A stretch of DNA of 64,000 nt from Streptomyces sp. GESEQ-4 (GTDB lineage Bacteria > Actinomycetota > Actinomycetes > Streptomycetales > Streptomycetaceae). The stretch lies in the NCBI RefSeq assembly GCF_017948455.1, contig NZ_JAFFSU010000002.1, positions 496,001-560,000 on the forward strand. The letters run 5' to 3'. The notes beneath the pieces are model-generated. The model was not told where the DNA came from. It worked only from the letters and a program-made list of their open reading frames with translations, and made no database searches. The position numbers and the translations under genes were made by a program. Shown here piece by piece: positions 48,913 through 57,499 of the stretch. Position 1 is the first letter of the stretch. The number at the start of each line of letters is the position of its first letter.

Positions 48913-51066
48913 ATGCTCACTCGGCTCGGCCGACTCGCCGTGCGGTACAGCCGTGCCGTGCTGATCGGCGCGGTTCTCGTCCTCCTCGGCCTAGGCGCGT
49001 ACGGCGCGGGCGCCCAGGACGACCTCGACCTCTCGGGGTGGAGCGCCCCCGGCACCGAGTCCGTGCACGCGGGTGACCGGCTGCGCGACGACTTCGGCAC
49101 CGGCAACCCCAATCTCGCCCTGCTCGTCACGGCCCGCGACGGCGACGTGGACAGCGCACGCACCGAACGGGCGGCCCGCGAACTGACCGCCGAGGTAGAG
49201 CAGTTGCCGCTCGTCACGGACGTCACCGCCTACTGGGACGCCGGCAGCCCCGCCCTGCGCGGCGAGAACGGACGCCGCGCCCTGATCCTGGCCCACCTCG
49301 AAGGCACCCCCACCGAGATCCGTGCGGAACTCGGCACACTGTCACCCCAGTTGACCCGCACCACACCCGAACTCGACGTCCGCGCAGGCGGCCAGGAGGA
49401 GATCTCCCGGCAGGTGAGTGAGCAGGCACGCACCGACTTCCTGCGCGCGGAGGCCTTCGCGCTGCCCGCCGTACTCCTTCTGCTGATCCTCGTCTACCGG
49501 CGCACCACGGCCGCCCTGCTGACCGTCGGAGTCGGCCTGTTCGCGGTCCTCGGCACCCTCGCCGGACTGCGTCTGCTCGCGCGCTTCACCGAGGTGTCGA
49601 CGTTCGGCGCGAACCTGGCACTCGTACTCGGCCTCGGACTCGGCGTCGACTACAGCCTGTTCGTGATCAACCGCTACCGCGAGGAACGTACGGCTGGCCG
49701 GGATCAACAGGCGGCGGTGGTCAGGGCGACCGCCGTGGCCGGGCGGACCGTCGTGTTCAGCGGCGTCACGGTCGCGGTGTCGCTGTGCGCGCTGCTGGTG
49801 TTCCCGTTCTTCTTCCTGCGGTCGTTCGCGTACGCCGGTGTCCTCGTCGTGCTCATCGCGGTGGCCGGAGCCGTGCTCCTCCTCCCTGCCGCGCTCGGAC
49901 GCTGGGGTCACCGGGTGGAGCGTCCCACGGCACCCGCCTCCGGTTTCTGGCACCGCACGGCCCTCGCCGCCATGCGCCGCCCGCTCCTCGCCGGCGCCGG
50001 CGTCCTCACGATCCTGCTTGTCGCCGCCTCACCCCTGCTCGGCCTGCGCTTCGGCCTCCCCGACGAGCGCACGCTCCCCGAGGGCACGTCCTCGCGCACC
50101 ACCTCCGAGATCGTGCACCGCGAGTTCGCCGCCGAACCCACGGACACCGTCCAGGTCGTCCTCGGCGAGCCGGCCGACACGCGCGCGTACGCCGCCGAAC
50201 TCTCCCGTCTCCCGGGCGTGTTCCAGGTCGACGCACCCGAAGGGACCTACCGCGAGGGAGTGCGCACCGCACCCGCCGGCCAGGACCGGCTGAGGGCACC
50301 CGACGGAAGCGTGCGCCTGGCCGTCGTACCCACCCAGCAGGCCATGTACGGAGACGTCCCCGCCTTCGTCGAACGCGTCAGGGACACCCCGGCCCCCGCT
50401 CCCGCCCTGGTCGGCGGCTACCCGGGCGAGATGGCCGACTTCCGCTCCACGTTGCTCGACCGGCTCCCGCTCGCGATCGGGATCGTGCTGGTGGCGACGT
50501 ACGTGATCCTCTTCCTGATGACCGGGAGCGTGCTGCTGCCCGCGAAGGCGACCGTGCTGAATCTGCTCAGTCTGTCGGTGATGTTCGGCTGTCTGGTGTG
50601 GGTCTTCCAGGACGGGCATCTGTCCGGGCTTCTCGGCTTCACCCCGACGGGCTCGATCGAGCCGAGCATCCCGGTACTGATGTTCTGCGTGGCGTACGGG
50701 CTGTCCATGGACTACGAGGTGTTCCTGCTCGCACGGATCAAGGAGGAACATGACCGCACCGGCGACACCGAGCAGGCCGTCGGCGAGGGCATCCGGCGCA
50801 GCGCGCCGCTGATCACCGCCGCGGCCGGGATCCTGGCGCTGTCGTTCCTGTCGTACGCCACCGGAGGCGTCGTCTTCCTCAAGGAACTCGGCATCGGGAC
50901 CGCCCTGACGATCCTCGTCGACGCCACCCTCATCCGGGTCGTGCTGCTGCCGGTGACGATGCGGCTGGCGGGGCGGGCGAACTGGTGGGCGCCGAGGCGG
51001 CTGCGCCGGCTGCGGGTACGGGAGGAAAAGGCGGAGGAGGACGTACTTCGCGGGGAGTACGTGTGA
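48913..51066 (+). CDS. MMPL/RND-type membrane transporter
   Basis: 717 residues with the MMPL topology: one helix, a periplasmic loop (about 35-170), five helices around residues 175-340, a second loop, and five more to ~700. Family motifs are GLGLGVDYSLFVINRYREER (proton-relay D and Y, about residue 250) and, in the second half, YGLSMDYEVFLLARIKEEHDRTGDTEQAVGEGI. MMPL proteins export lipids, siderophores or polyketides using the proton gradient. It lies between a SARP gene (divergent) and a two-component system that starts 53 nt later, which suggests regulated export of a metabolite or lipid. Confidence 0.93.
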   Translation: MLTRLGRLAVRYSRAVLIGAVLVLLGLGAYGAGAQDDLDLSGWSAPGTESVHAGDRLRDDFGTGNPNLALLVTARDGDVDSARTERAARELTAEVEQLPLVTDVTAYWDAGSPALRGENGRRALILAHLEGTPTEIRAELGTLSPQLTRTTPELDVRAGGQEEISRQVSEQARTDFLRAEAFALPAVLLLLILVYRRTTAALLTVGVGLFAVLGTLAGLRLLARFTEVSTFGANLALVLGLGLGVDYSLFVINRYREERTAGRDQQAAVVRATAVAGRTVVFSGVTVAVSLCALLVFPFFFLRSFAYAGVLVVLIAVAGAVLLLPAALGRWGHRVERPTAPASGFWHRTALAAMRRPLLAGAGVLTILLVAASPLLGLRFGLPDERTLPEGTSSRTTSEIVHREFAAEPTDTVQVVLGEPADTRAYAAELSRLPGVFQVDAPEGTYREGVRTAPAGQDRLRAPDGSVRLAVVPTQQAMYGDVPAFVERVRDTPAPAPALVGGYPGEMADFRSTLLDRLPLAIGIVLVATYVILFLMTGSVLLPAKATVLNLLSLSVMFGCLVWVFQDGHLSGLLGFTPTGSIEPSIPVLMFCVAYGLSMDYEVFLLARIKEEHDRTGDTEQAVGEGIRRSAPLITAAAGILALSFLSYATGGVVFLKELGIGTALTILVDATLIRVVLLPVTMRLAGRANWWAPRRLRRLRVREEKAEEDVLRGEYV

Positions 51067-51119
51067 TCACCCCGTCCGGCTGACGTCGCAGGTGGTGCGT
51101 GGCGTCTAGCGTTGCGGAC

Positions 51120-52349
51120 ATGGACAGGCTTGGGGTACGCGGTGGAGGTCCGCCGCCGTTGTGGCGGTATGGGCCGCCGTGGGCGCACCGCTGGGACGAC
51201 GAGGAGCGGGGGGCCCAGTGGCCCTGGCGTTCCACCGTGGCGCTCACCGTGTTCGTGCTGGTCGGCTCGGGCTTCGCGGCCGAGGCGCAGGTCGACGAAC
51301 GCGCGGCGCTCGACCCCTTCGCGCGGGCGCTGCTGGGCGTGGCCTGTGTCGTGCTGCTGTGGCGGAAGCGGTATCCGGTCGCCGTGGTCTTCGGGACGGC
51401 GACGGCCGCGATGGTCTACTTCGGTGCCGGGTATCCGTACGGGCCGATCTTCCTGGCCGTGGCCCTGGCCTGCTTCGGCGCCATCGTCACGGGGCACCGG
51501 CGGGCCGCCTGGGCGGCCGTGGGGATGCTCTGGATCGGGCATGTGCTGATCGCGCACTGGCTGTATCGCTGGCTGCCGCCGTCCGGGGACGGGCCTCAGC
51601 CCTGGGGGACGGAAGGCGTCGTCGCCGCCTGGGTCGTCGCCATCGTGGCGCTGGCCGAGCTGGTCAAGGTCCGGCGGGAGCAGTGGGCCCGGGAGCGGGC
51701 CGAGCGCGCCCAGGCGGCGAAACGGCGTGCCGACGAGGAGCGGCTGCGGATCGCGCGCGAGCTGCACGACGTCCTCGCGCACAGCATCTCGGTCATCAAC
51801 GTCCAGGCGGGCGTCGGTCTCGCGCTCCTCGACTCCGACCCCGAGCAGGCGCGCACGGCGCTCAGCACCATCAAGGCCGCCAGCAAGGAGGCGCTCGGCG
51901 AGGTCCGCCAGGTCCTCGACACGCTCCGCACGCCGGGTGACGCGCCGCGCGCCCCGGCACCCGGCCTCGACCGGCTGCCCGAACTGGTGGAGCAGGCGGC
52001 GAGCGCGGGCCTCTCCGTCGAGGTCGAGGGCGAGTCCCGGCCGCTGCCGCCCGGCGCGGACCTCGCCGCGTTCCGTATCGTCCAGGAGGCCCTCACCAAT
52101 GTCGTACGGCACTCGGGCTCGCGGCACGCGCGCGTGCACCTCGATCACGGGGCCGGGGCGCTACGGCTGCGGATCGACGACGACGGGCCCGCGACCGGCG
52201 CCGACGCGGGCGGCAGCGGCAACGGACTGGCCGGAATGCGGGAGCGGGCCGCGGCCCTCGGTGGCACGATCGAGGCGGGACCGCGCGACGACGGCGGATT
52301 CCGTGTGCTGGCGGTGCTGCCGCTCAACGCCAAGGAGGACGACCGGTGA
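51120..52349 (+). CDS. Two-component sensor histidine kinase (HisKA_3/NarX-type)
   Basis: 409 residues from ATG MDRLGVRGG. A TAGCGT hexamer ends 7 nt before it and there is no ribosome site, suggesting a leaderless start. Four or five membrane helices (about 40-185) and a short coiled linker precede the phosphoacceptor ARELHDVLAHSISVINVQAGV (histidine near residue 228). The ATP domain includes VQEALTNVVRHSGSRHARVHL (N-box), RIDDDGPATGAD (D-box) and GNGLAGMRERAAALGG (G-box). It overlaps the response regulator start by 4 nt. Confidence 0.94.
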   Translation: MDRLGVRGGGPPPLWRYGPPWAHRWDDEERGAQWPWRSTVALTVFVLVGSGFAAEAQVDERAALDPFARALLGVACVVLLWRKRYPVAVVFGTATAAMVYFGAGYPYGPIFLAVALACFGAIVTGHRRAAWAAVGMLWIGHVLIAHWLYRWLPPSGDGPQPWGTEGVVAAWVVAIVALAELVKVRREQWARERAERAQAAKRRADEERLRIARELHDVLAHSISVINVQAGVGLALLDSDPEQARTALSTIKAASKEALGEVRQVLDTLRTPGDAPRAPAPGLDRLPELVEQAASAGLSVEVEGESRPLPPGADLAAFRIVQEALTNVVRHSGSRHARVHLDHGAGALRLRIDDDGPATGADAGGSGNGLAGMRERAAALGGTIEAGPRDDGGFRVLAVLPLNAKEDDR

Positions 52350-53011
52350 TCCGCGTACTGCTCGCCGACGACCAGTCGCTGGTCCGCGCAGGCTTCAAGG
52401 CGCTGCTCGACGCCCAGCCGGACATCGAGGTCGCCGGGGAGGCCGCTGACGGTGAGGAGGCACTGCGCATGGTGCGCGAACTGCGCCCCGACGTCGTCCT
52501 CATGGACATCCGCATGCCCAAGCTCGACGGACTGGCCGCGACCCGTCGTATCACCGACGAAGCCGAGCTGAAGGACGTCAAGGTCGTCATGCTCACCACC
52601 TTCGAGCTCGACGAGTACGTCTTCGAGGCGATCCGCTCCGGCGCCTCCGGCTTTCTGGTCAAGGACACCGAGCCGGAGGAACTGCTGCGCGCCGTACGGG
52701 CGGTGGTCGGAGGCGACGCGCTGCTCTCGCCGGGCGTGACACGCCGCCTGATCGCCGAGTTCGCCGCCCGCTCCAAGGAGCCCGCGGCCGCCGACGCCCT
52801 CGGTGAACTCACCGAGCGGGAACGGGAGGTGATGGCGCTGGTCGGCATCGGCCTGTCCAACGACGAGATCGCCCGCCGCCTGGTCGTCAGCCCGCTCACC
52901 GCGAAGACCCACGTCAGCCGCACGATGGTGAAGCTGGGCGCCCGGGACCGCGCCCAACTCGTCGTGCTGGCCTACGAGTCGGGGCTGGTGCGGCCGGGCT
53001 GGCTGGGCTGA
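52346..53011 (+). CDS. NarL/LuxR-type response regulator
   Basis: 221 residues, GTGA overlap with the kinase gene. Receiver domain about 1-120: acidic pocket LADDQ, phosphoacceptor in VVLMDIRMPKLDG (D about 53), T/S in MLTTFELDEYVFEAI and lysine in FLVKDTEPEELLRAV. LuxR helix-turn-helix: LTEREREVMALVGIGLSNDEIARRLVVSPLTAKTHVSRTMVKLGARDRAQLVVLAYESG. It is the partner of the histidine kinase; MMPL is a plausible target. The last 40 nt overlap the 3' end of the convergent DUF6332-like gene. Confidence 0.95.
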   Translation: MIRVLLADDQSLVRAGFKALLDAQPDIEVAGEAADGEEALRMVRELRPDVVLMDIRMPKLDGLAATRRITDEAELKDVKVVMLTTFELDEYVFEAIRSGASGFLVKDTEPEELLRAVRAVVGGDALLSPGVTRRLIAEFAARSKEPAAADALGELTEREREVMALVGIGLSNDEIARRLVVSPLTAKTHVSRTMVKLGARDRAQLVVLAYESGLVRPGWLG

Positions 53012-53256
53012 GGCGACTGCCGGAAGCGGAGCAGCACACTGACGACACGGGCGACGAAGAGCACCGGCGCGACCACGAGCCCGGTGCGCAGCAGCAACGT
53101 CTCCAAGCCGCCGGGCAGTTCGAAAAGCAGCGCCGGACCGGCGAAGGCCCCGAAGACGACAGCCGCCGCGAACGCCCCGCTGAACAACGCGTACCCGATC
53201 TCGACGGTGATCGCGTCCCGCTGCGCCTGACTACGCCGCCCCCCGTTTTCACTCAT
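52972..53256 (-). CDS. Small DUF6332-like membrane protein
   Basis: 94 residues with two membrane helices (about 22-45 and 55-78) after a basic, hydrophilic start MSENGGRRSQAQRDAITVEIGYALFSGAFAAAVVFG. The RDAxTVEIGYAL motif is typical of this Streptomyces family, which I recall as DUF6332; it has no known function. It converges on the response regulator, sharing 40 nt. A copy of the dispersed repeat lies directly upstream. Confidence 0.75.
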   Translation of the reverse strand: MSENGGRRSQAQRDAITVEIGYALFSGAFAAAVVFGAFAGPALLFELPGGLETLLLRTGLVVAPVLFVARVVSVLLRFRQSPQPSQPGRTSPDS

Positions 53257-53308
53257 CCGCGCAGTCTCACAGGCGCGCGCCCGACGGAGCAAGCAGCTCC
53301 GCCGGGCA

Positions 53309-53366
53309 GCGCCCGGTAAGGGGCGCGGGGAACTGCGCGACCAGCCACAACGGACCCGCAGACGAC
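53309..53366 (-). repeat. Dispersed intergenic repeat, copy 4 (inverted)
   Basis: Reads on the minus strand GTCGTCTGCGGGTCCGTTGTGG, CTGGTCGCGCAGTTCCCC and a stem GCGCCC/GGGCGC with a 6 nt loop (53309-53326). It lies between the DUF6332-like gene start and the MFS exporter stop. Confidence 0.85.
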
Positions 53367-53399
53367 CCACGGCCCATCGCGGCCCAGCCAGCGCAGCGA

Positions 53400-54878
53400 C
53401 TAGTCACGCACGGACACGCGCTCCACCTCCCGCGCGGCGGACTGGGCAACCACCACGGACTGCCGCGCACGACGCGCGGGCCGCACCCCGGTGAGCGTGA
53501 TCAGCAACCCGGCGACGGCGATGCCCGTCACGACGACCAGGCCGGGCCGGTAGCTGTCGAGGACGGCCTGCGGGGTGGCGTTCTCGGGAGCGCCCGCGGT
53601 CACCACCGCCGTCACGACGGCCAGGAAGATCGCGCCGCCCACCTGGACCGAGGTGTTGAGCAGACCGGAGACCATGCCCTGCTCGTGGTCGTCGACACCG
53701 TTCGTGGCCTGGATGTTGAGCGAGGGGAAGACCAGCGCGCAGGCCGCGCCGATGAGCAGCATCGACGGCAGGATCACGGCGGCGTACACGGGGTCGAGGT
53801 CGACCTGGAGGAACAGGGCGTACCCGACGACCATCAGCCCGAAGCCCACCGGGAGAAGCCGCTGGGTGCCGAACCGGTCGACGATCGAGCCCATCTTCGT
53901 CGCGGACAGCGCCACGAGCGCGCCCGCGGGCAGGAAGGCGAGCGCGGTGTGCAGCGCCGACCAGCCGAGCAGCGACTGCATGTACAGGGTGACCAGGAAC
54001 TGGAAGCTGACGTACGACCCGAAGAAGAGCATCGCGCCGAGCTGGGCGCGGATCTGGATGCCGGAGCGCAGCACGCCGAGCCGGACGAGCGGGCCCGGCG
54101 AGCGCCGTTCGACCAGGACGAACACGGTGAGGAGCACGGCGACGGCGAGGAAGGACAGCAGCGTACGGGCCGATGTCCAGCCGACCTCCGGTGCCTGGAC
54201 GACGGTGAAGACGAGCAGCAGCATGGACGCGGTGCCGAGGATGGCGCCGGGGATGTCGTAGCCGTTGTGGTCCTTCTCGCGGGCGCTGCGCGGCAGCAGC
54301 TTCAGGCCCGCGATCAGGGCGATCAGGGCGATGGGCGCGGGCAGCAGCATGGTCAGGCGCCAGCTGGCCTCGGTGAGCAGACCGGACAGCACCAGGCCCA
54401 TGGAGAAGCCGGTGGCCGCGCAGGTGGTGTAGATGGACAGGGCCCGGTTGCGCAGCGGGCCCTCGGGGAAGGTCGTGGTGATGATCGACAGGCCGGCGGG
54501 CGCCGTGAACGCCGCGCTCAGGCCCTTGATGAAGCGGCTGGCGATCAGCAGCGGGCCAGAGTCGACGAGCCCGCCGAGCAGTGAGGCGAGCGCGAAGACA
54601 CCCAGGGCGATCAGGAAGACCTGGCGCCGGCCCAGCAGGTCGGCGGTGCGTCCGCCGAGCAGCAGCAGGCCGCCGTATCCCAGGATGTAGCCGCTGACGA
54701 TCCACTGCAGTGTCGAGGTGGACAGACCGAGATCGGCGCCTATGGACGGCAGGGCGACACCGACCATCGACACGTCCAGCGCGTCCAGGAACATCGCGGC
54801 GCAGAGCACCAGCAGGGTGCCCCAAAGCCGGGGCGTCCAGCGTCCGTCGGACGTGGGTGTGGTGAGCGGAGAGGTCAT
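53400..54878 (-). CDS. MFS transporter, DHA2 (14-helix) drug-exporter type
   Basis: 492 residues and about 14 helices. DHA2 marks are LDALDVSMVGVALPSIGADLGLS in the first helix region, WIVSGYILGYGGLLLLGGRTADLLGRRQVF (motif A, G-x3-D-x2-G-R-R), and the SRFIKGLSAAFTAPAGLSII motif C-type stretch. It likely exports a hydrophobic compound by proton antiport. A divergent MarR regulator across 87 bp with a TGCAT-CGA-ATGCA palindrome over the promoter region is the probable repressor. Its promoter lies within that gap. Confidence 0.92.
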   Translation of the reverse strand: MTSPLTTPTSDGRWTPRLWGTLLVLCAAMFLDALDVSMVGVALPSIGADLGLSTSTLQWIVSGYILGYGGLLLLGGRTADLLGRRQVFLIALGVFALASLLGGLVDSGPLLIASRFIKGLSAAFTAPAGLSIITTTFPEGPLRNRALSIYTTCAATGFSMGLVLSGLLTEASWRLTMLLPAPIALIALIAGLKLLPRSAREKDHNGYDIPGAILGTASMLLLVFTVVQAPEVGWTSARTLLSFLAVAVLLTVFVLVERRSPGPLVRLGVLRSGIQIRAQLGAMLFFGSYVSFQFLVTLYMQSLLGWSALHTALAFLPAGALVALSATKMGSIVDRFGTQRLLPVGFGLMVVGYALFLQVDLDPVYAAVILPSMLLIGAACALVFPSLNIQATNGVDDHEQGMVSGLLNTSVQVGGAIFLAVVTAVVTAGAPENATPQAVLDSYRPGLVVVTGIAVAGLLITLTGVRPARRARQSVVVAQSAAREVERVSVRD

Positions 54879-54899
54879 GCGGGAGACACTACATGCGCA

Positions 54900-54912
54900 T
54901 GCATCGAATGCA
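54900..54912. promoter_or_regulatory. Palindromic operator between MFS and MarR genes
   Basis: TGCAT-CGA-ATGCA, perfect 5 bp arms. Related half-sites (ATGCGCAT at 54893-54900, GATGCA at 54928-54933) flank it, so the regulator may bind more than once. Confidence 0.6.
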
Positions 54913-54965
54913 AGCGCATTTAATTCCGATGCAACAAAGCCGTTTCTCTGCTACGGTGCCGCGCT

Positions 54966-55373
54966 ATGGCGGCGAAGAAGCCCGAACAGGCGCTCGTGGA
55001 ACAGTGGCGCGACATGCTCGCACTCCATGCCCGAACACAGTGCGAACTCGACCGCGCTCTCCACCGACACGGCCTGTGCGCAAGCGACTTCGAGGTACTC
55101 GACGTCCTGGCCGAGGCACGCGCGGTGGACGGTGGCACCTGTTCCTACCGCGTCCAGGAGATCTCCGAGCGGGTCCATCTCACCCAGAGCGCACTGTCCC
55201 GGCTGGTCGCCCGGCTCGAGAAGGACGGCCTCGTCGAGCGCGGCATGTGCCCGGAGGACCGGCGGGGCGTCAAGGTGGCCCTCACCCCGAAGGGGCGCTC
55301 GCTGCACGGCGAGGTGCTGCCGGTGCAGCGCGAGGTGCTGACGCGCATGCTCGCCGGGCACGGCGCCACCTGA
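54966..55373 (+). CDS. MarR-family transcriptional regulator
   Basis: 135 residues. Typical MarR winged helix: CELDRALHRHGLCASDFEVLDVLAEA, YRVQEISERVHLTQSALSRLVARLEKDGLVERGMCPEDRRGVKVALTPKG (recognition helix plus wing, about 60-108). Divergent from the MFS exporter and probably its repressor. It has few cysteines and no obvious redox pair in the dimer helices, so a small-molecule ligand (perhaps a substrate of the pump) is likely. It converges on the next gene with 7 nt between stops. Confidence 0.92.
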   Translation: MAAKKPEQALVEQWRDMLALHARTQCELDRALHRHGLCASDFEVLDVLAEARAVDGGTCSYRVQEISERVHLTQSALSRLVARLEKDGLVERGMCPEDRRGVKVALTPKGRSLHGEVLPVQREVLTRMLAGHGAT

Positions 55374-55380
55374 CGGCGGC

Positions 55381-56130
55381 TCAGCTCCATGTGACGGCGG
55401 ACTTCTCCCGCCACAGCGCGGCGAGCGAGGCGTCGCCGGTGACGGCGGGGAACGGCAGCCGGTTCCAGAGCGACAGGTAGATCCGAGCGGCTGGCCCACT
55501 GATCTCGCAGTCGGCGGCGCTCGCCTCCGCGGCATCGTCGCGGGTGGCCGCGGGCGGCTCCGGAGACAGTCGTACGGTCCACACCGCGCCGTCCGTGTCC
55601 GTCGCCCGCACCCGCAGCACCCGGGGTTCATCGGTGCGCACCCTGCTCTTGGGGCGGGTGTGGAAGGCGAGCAGCAGCTCGTCGATGCCGTCGACCGCGA
55701 AGGCGGGGGCGATCTCGGACGGCGTACCGCCGCGGGCCGCCTCGGCGTCGAAACGGTGCACCGTGGTCTCGTGCGCCTGCCTGCGCGCCCAGAACGCGAG
55801 CGGCGACGGCGCGGGCATGAAATGCCAGCACTTCACGTCGGGATCCGCGTGGGAGAGGGTGCTGACGAGATGCCGGTGCCCGTCCCGGAACCAGGTCACG
55901 AGCTCGGCGCCGTCGAGGTCGGGCAGGCCGCCGTCGGGGTGATAGGAGGGGTACCCCTCGTTGACGAACCCCGCCGCCCAGCGGTGCACCATCCCCGTGT
56001 GCCGCAGCAGATCCCGCACCTGCCAGTCCGGGCACGTCGGCACCTTCACGTCGGTGCCGGCCTCCGCGGCGGCCGAGGCCAGCAGCTGGCCCTCCCAATC
56101 CAGGATCCGTACGAACTCGGCTGTCTCCAT
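55381..56130 (-). CDS. Mycothiol-dependent maleylpyruvate isomerase-family protein
   Basis: 249 residues with the MDMPI N-terminal DinB-like helical bundle: LLASAAAEAGTDVKVPTCPDWQVRDLLRHTGMVHRWAAGFV (about 15-57; the first H is a metal ligand), FWARRQAHETTVHRFDAEAA (H-x3-H/D ligand region, about 130-150). The C-terminal domain (about 160-249) is the usual SCP2-like companion. In the true enzyme mycothiol is a cofactor; most paralogues are uncharacterised thiol-dependent transferases. Presence supports an actinobacterial, mycothiol-making host. Confidence 0.88.
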   Translation of the reverse strand: METAEFVRILDWEGQLLASAAAEAGTDVKVPTCPDWQVRDLLRHTGMVHRWAAGFVNEGYPSYHPDGGLPDLDGAELVTWFRDGHRHLVSTLSHADPDVKCWHFMPAPSPLAFWARRQAHETTVHRFDAEAARGGTPSEIAPAFAVDGIDELLLAFHTRPKSRVRTDEPRVLRVRATDTDGAVWTVRLSPEPPAATRDDAAEASAADCEISGPAARIYLSLWNRLPFPAVTGDASLAALWREKSAVTWS

Positions 56131-56273
56131 GCGCCGAGTGTGCCGTATGGAGTGCGGTCGAAGTGAAGAGCGCGGAGGCTGGAGACCGGGCCGCCGGGTT
56201 CCCCGGTGACCCGGCGCGTGGACCTTAGGCTGCCCTCGGCCCCGTCGGGGCTTCGCGGAACGGAGGAGTACCG

Positions 56274-56939
56274 ATGGGCGAGCGCGAGCAGGACGAGGCA
56301 CTGGCCCGGGAGCAGCGGCGGCACTGGCAGCGCACATACGCCGGCCATCCCGACCTGTACGGCGACGAGCCGTCCGCCCCCGCGGTGTACGCCGCCGAGC
56401 TCTTCCGGCGGGCGGGCGCACACGAGGTGCTGGAGCTGGGCGCGGGGCACGGACGGGACGCCCTGTACTTCGCCCGCGAGGGCTTCGCCGTGCACGCCAC
56501 GGATTTCAGCGCCGAGGGTCTGGAGCAACTGAGCGCCCGGGCGGCCGGATCCGGCCTGTCCGTGTCGACGACGGTCCACGACGTACGCGAGCCGCTGCCG
56601 CTGCCCGACGCCTCCGAGGACGGGGTGTTCGCCCACATGCTGCTGTGCATGGCCCTGTCCACCGAGGAGATCCACGCCCTCGTCACCGAGGTACGCCGCG
56701 TGCTGCGCCCCGGCGGTGCCTTCGTCTACTCCGTCCGCCACATCGGCGACGCCCACTACGGCGCCGGCGTCTCCCACGGCGACGACATCTTCGAGCACGG
56801 CGGCTTCGCGGTGCACTTCTTCGACCGCACGCTGGTGGAGGAGCTGGCGGAGGACTGGGAAGGCGTCGACGTGTACGCCTTCGAGGAGGGCGAACTGCCG
56901 CGCCGGCTGTGGCGGGTGACGCAGCGACTGCCGGGGTGA
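56274..56939 (+). CDS. Class I SAM-dependent methyltransferase
   Basis: 221 residues with GGAGGAG upstream. Motif I is VLELGAGHGRDALYFARE (SAM loop, about residue 53), ATDFSAEGLEQL follows with the acidic residue for the ribose hydroxyls, and VHDVREPLPLPDASEDGVFAHMLLCM is motif II/III, then VRRVLRPGGAFVYSVRH. Resembles the UbiE/tellurite-methylase group acting on small molecules; substrate unknown. A GNAT gene follows 26 nt later and may be co-transcribed. Confidence 0.9.
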   Translation: MGEREQDEALAREQRRHWQRTYAGHPDLYGDEPSAPAVYAAELFRRAGAHEVLELGAGHGRDALYFAREGFAVHATDFSAEGLEQLSARAAGSGLSVSTTVHDVREPLPLPDASEDGVFAHMLLCMALSTEEIHALVTEVRRVLRPGGAFVYSVRHIGDAHYGAGVSHGDDIFEHGGFAVHFFDRTLVEELAEDWEGVDVYAFEEGELPRRLWRVTQRLPG

Positions 56940-56965
56940 GAGTCTCTGCTTGAGATACTCCGGCC

Positions 56966-57499
56966 ATGGACACAAACGCGCAGGTGAACGCGGTGCCGCT
57001 AGGTGGGACGGCGGGCCGTCCCATGGCATGGACCCTGCGTCCCGCTGAGCCGGCGGATGTCGAGGCGATCGCGGAGCTGCGGGCGACGGTGATGCGCCCG
57101 GATCTGGAGCGGCTGGGACGGTTCGACGAGCATCGGGTCCGGCAGCGGCTGCGGGACTCCTTCTCCCCGCGGCACACCTCGGTCATCGTGGCCGAGGGCG
57201 CCTTCGCGGGCTGCGTCACCGTGCGTCCGGCCGAGGACGGGCGGTGGCTGGAGCACTTCTACCTCGCTCCGCGTCTCCAGGGCCGAGGGCTCGGGTCGGC
57301 CGTCCTGCGCACACTGCTGCGGCGGACCGACGCCGACCAGATGCCCGTCCGCCTGAACGTCCTGCGGGGCAGCGCCGCCCGCCGGCTGTACGAGCGCCAC
57401 GGGTTCACCGTAGAAGCTCAGGACCCGATCGATCTCTACTTGGTGCGGCAGCCGGGTGGTGGCGCCCTCGGGACGCGTCCTGCCGGAACGCCCAGCTGA
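56966..57499 (+). CDS. GNAT-family N-acetyltransferase
   Basis: 177 residues. Standard GNAT fold: TLRPAEPADVEAIAELRATVMRPDLERLG (about 21-48), acetyl-CoA loop FYLAPRLQGRGLGSAVLRTLLRRTDADQ (about 92-118), VLRGSAARRLYERHGFTVEAQDPIDLYLVRQ at the end. Acceptor unknown. The last 95 nt overlap the convergent acyltransferase gene, which is unusually long for this window; the final 20 residues (QPGGGALGTRPAGTPS) look non-conserved. Confidence 0.88.
   Translation: MDTNAQVNAVPLGGTAGRPMAWTLRPAEPADVEAIAELRATVMRPDLERLGRFDEHRVRQRLRDSFSPRHTSVIVAEGAFAGCVTVRPAEDGRWLEHFYLAPRLQGRGLGSAVLRTLLRRTDADQMPVRLNVLRGSAARRLYERHGFTVEAQDPIDLYLVRQPGGGALGTRPAGTPS

Noticed and set aside
47983..53011. Antibiotic biosynthetic gene cluster suggested by the SARP gene
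   Set aside because: No polyketide synthase, NRPS, terpene, RiPP or tailoring cluster is present in the window; only a transporter and a two-component system.
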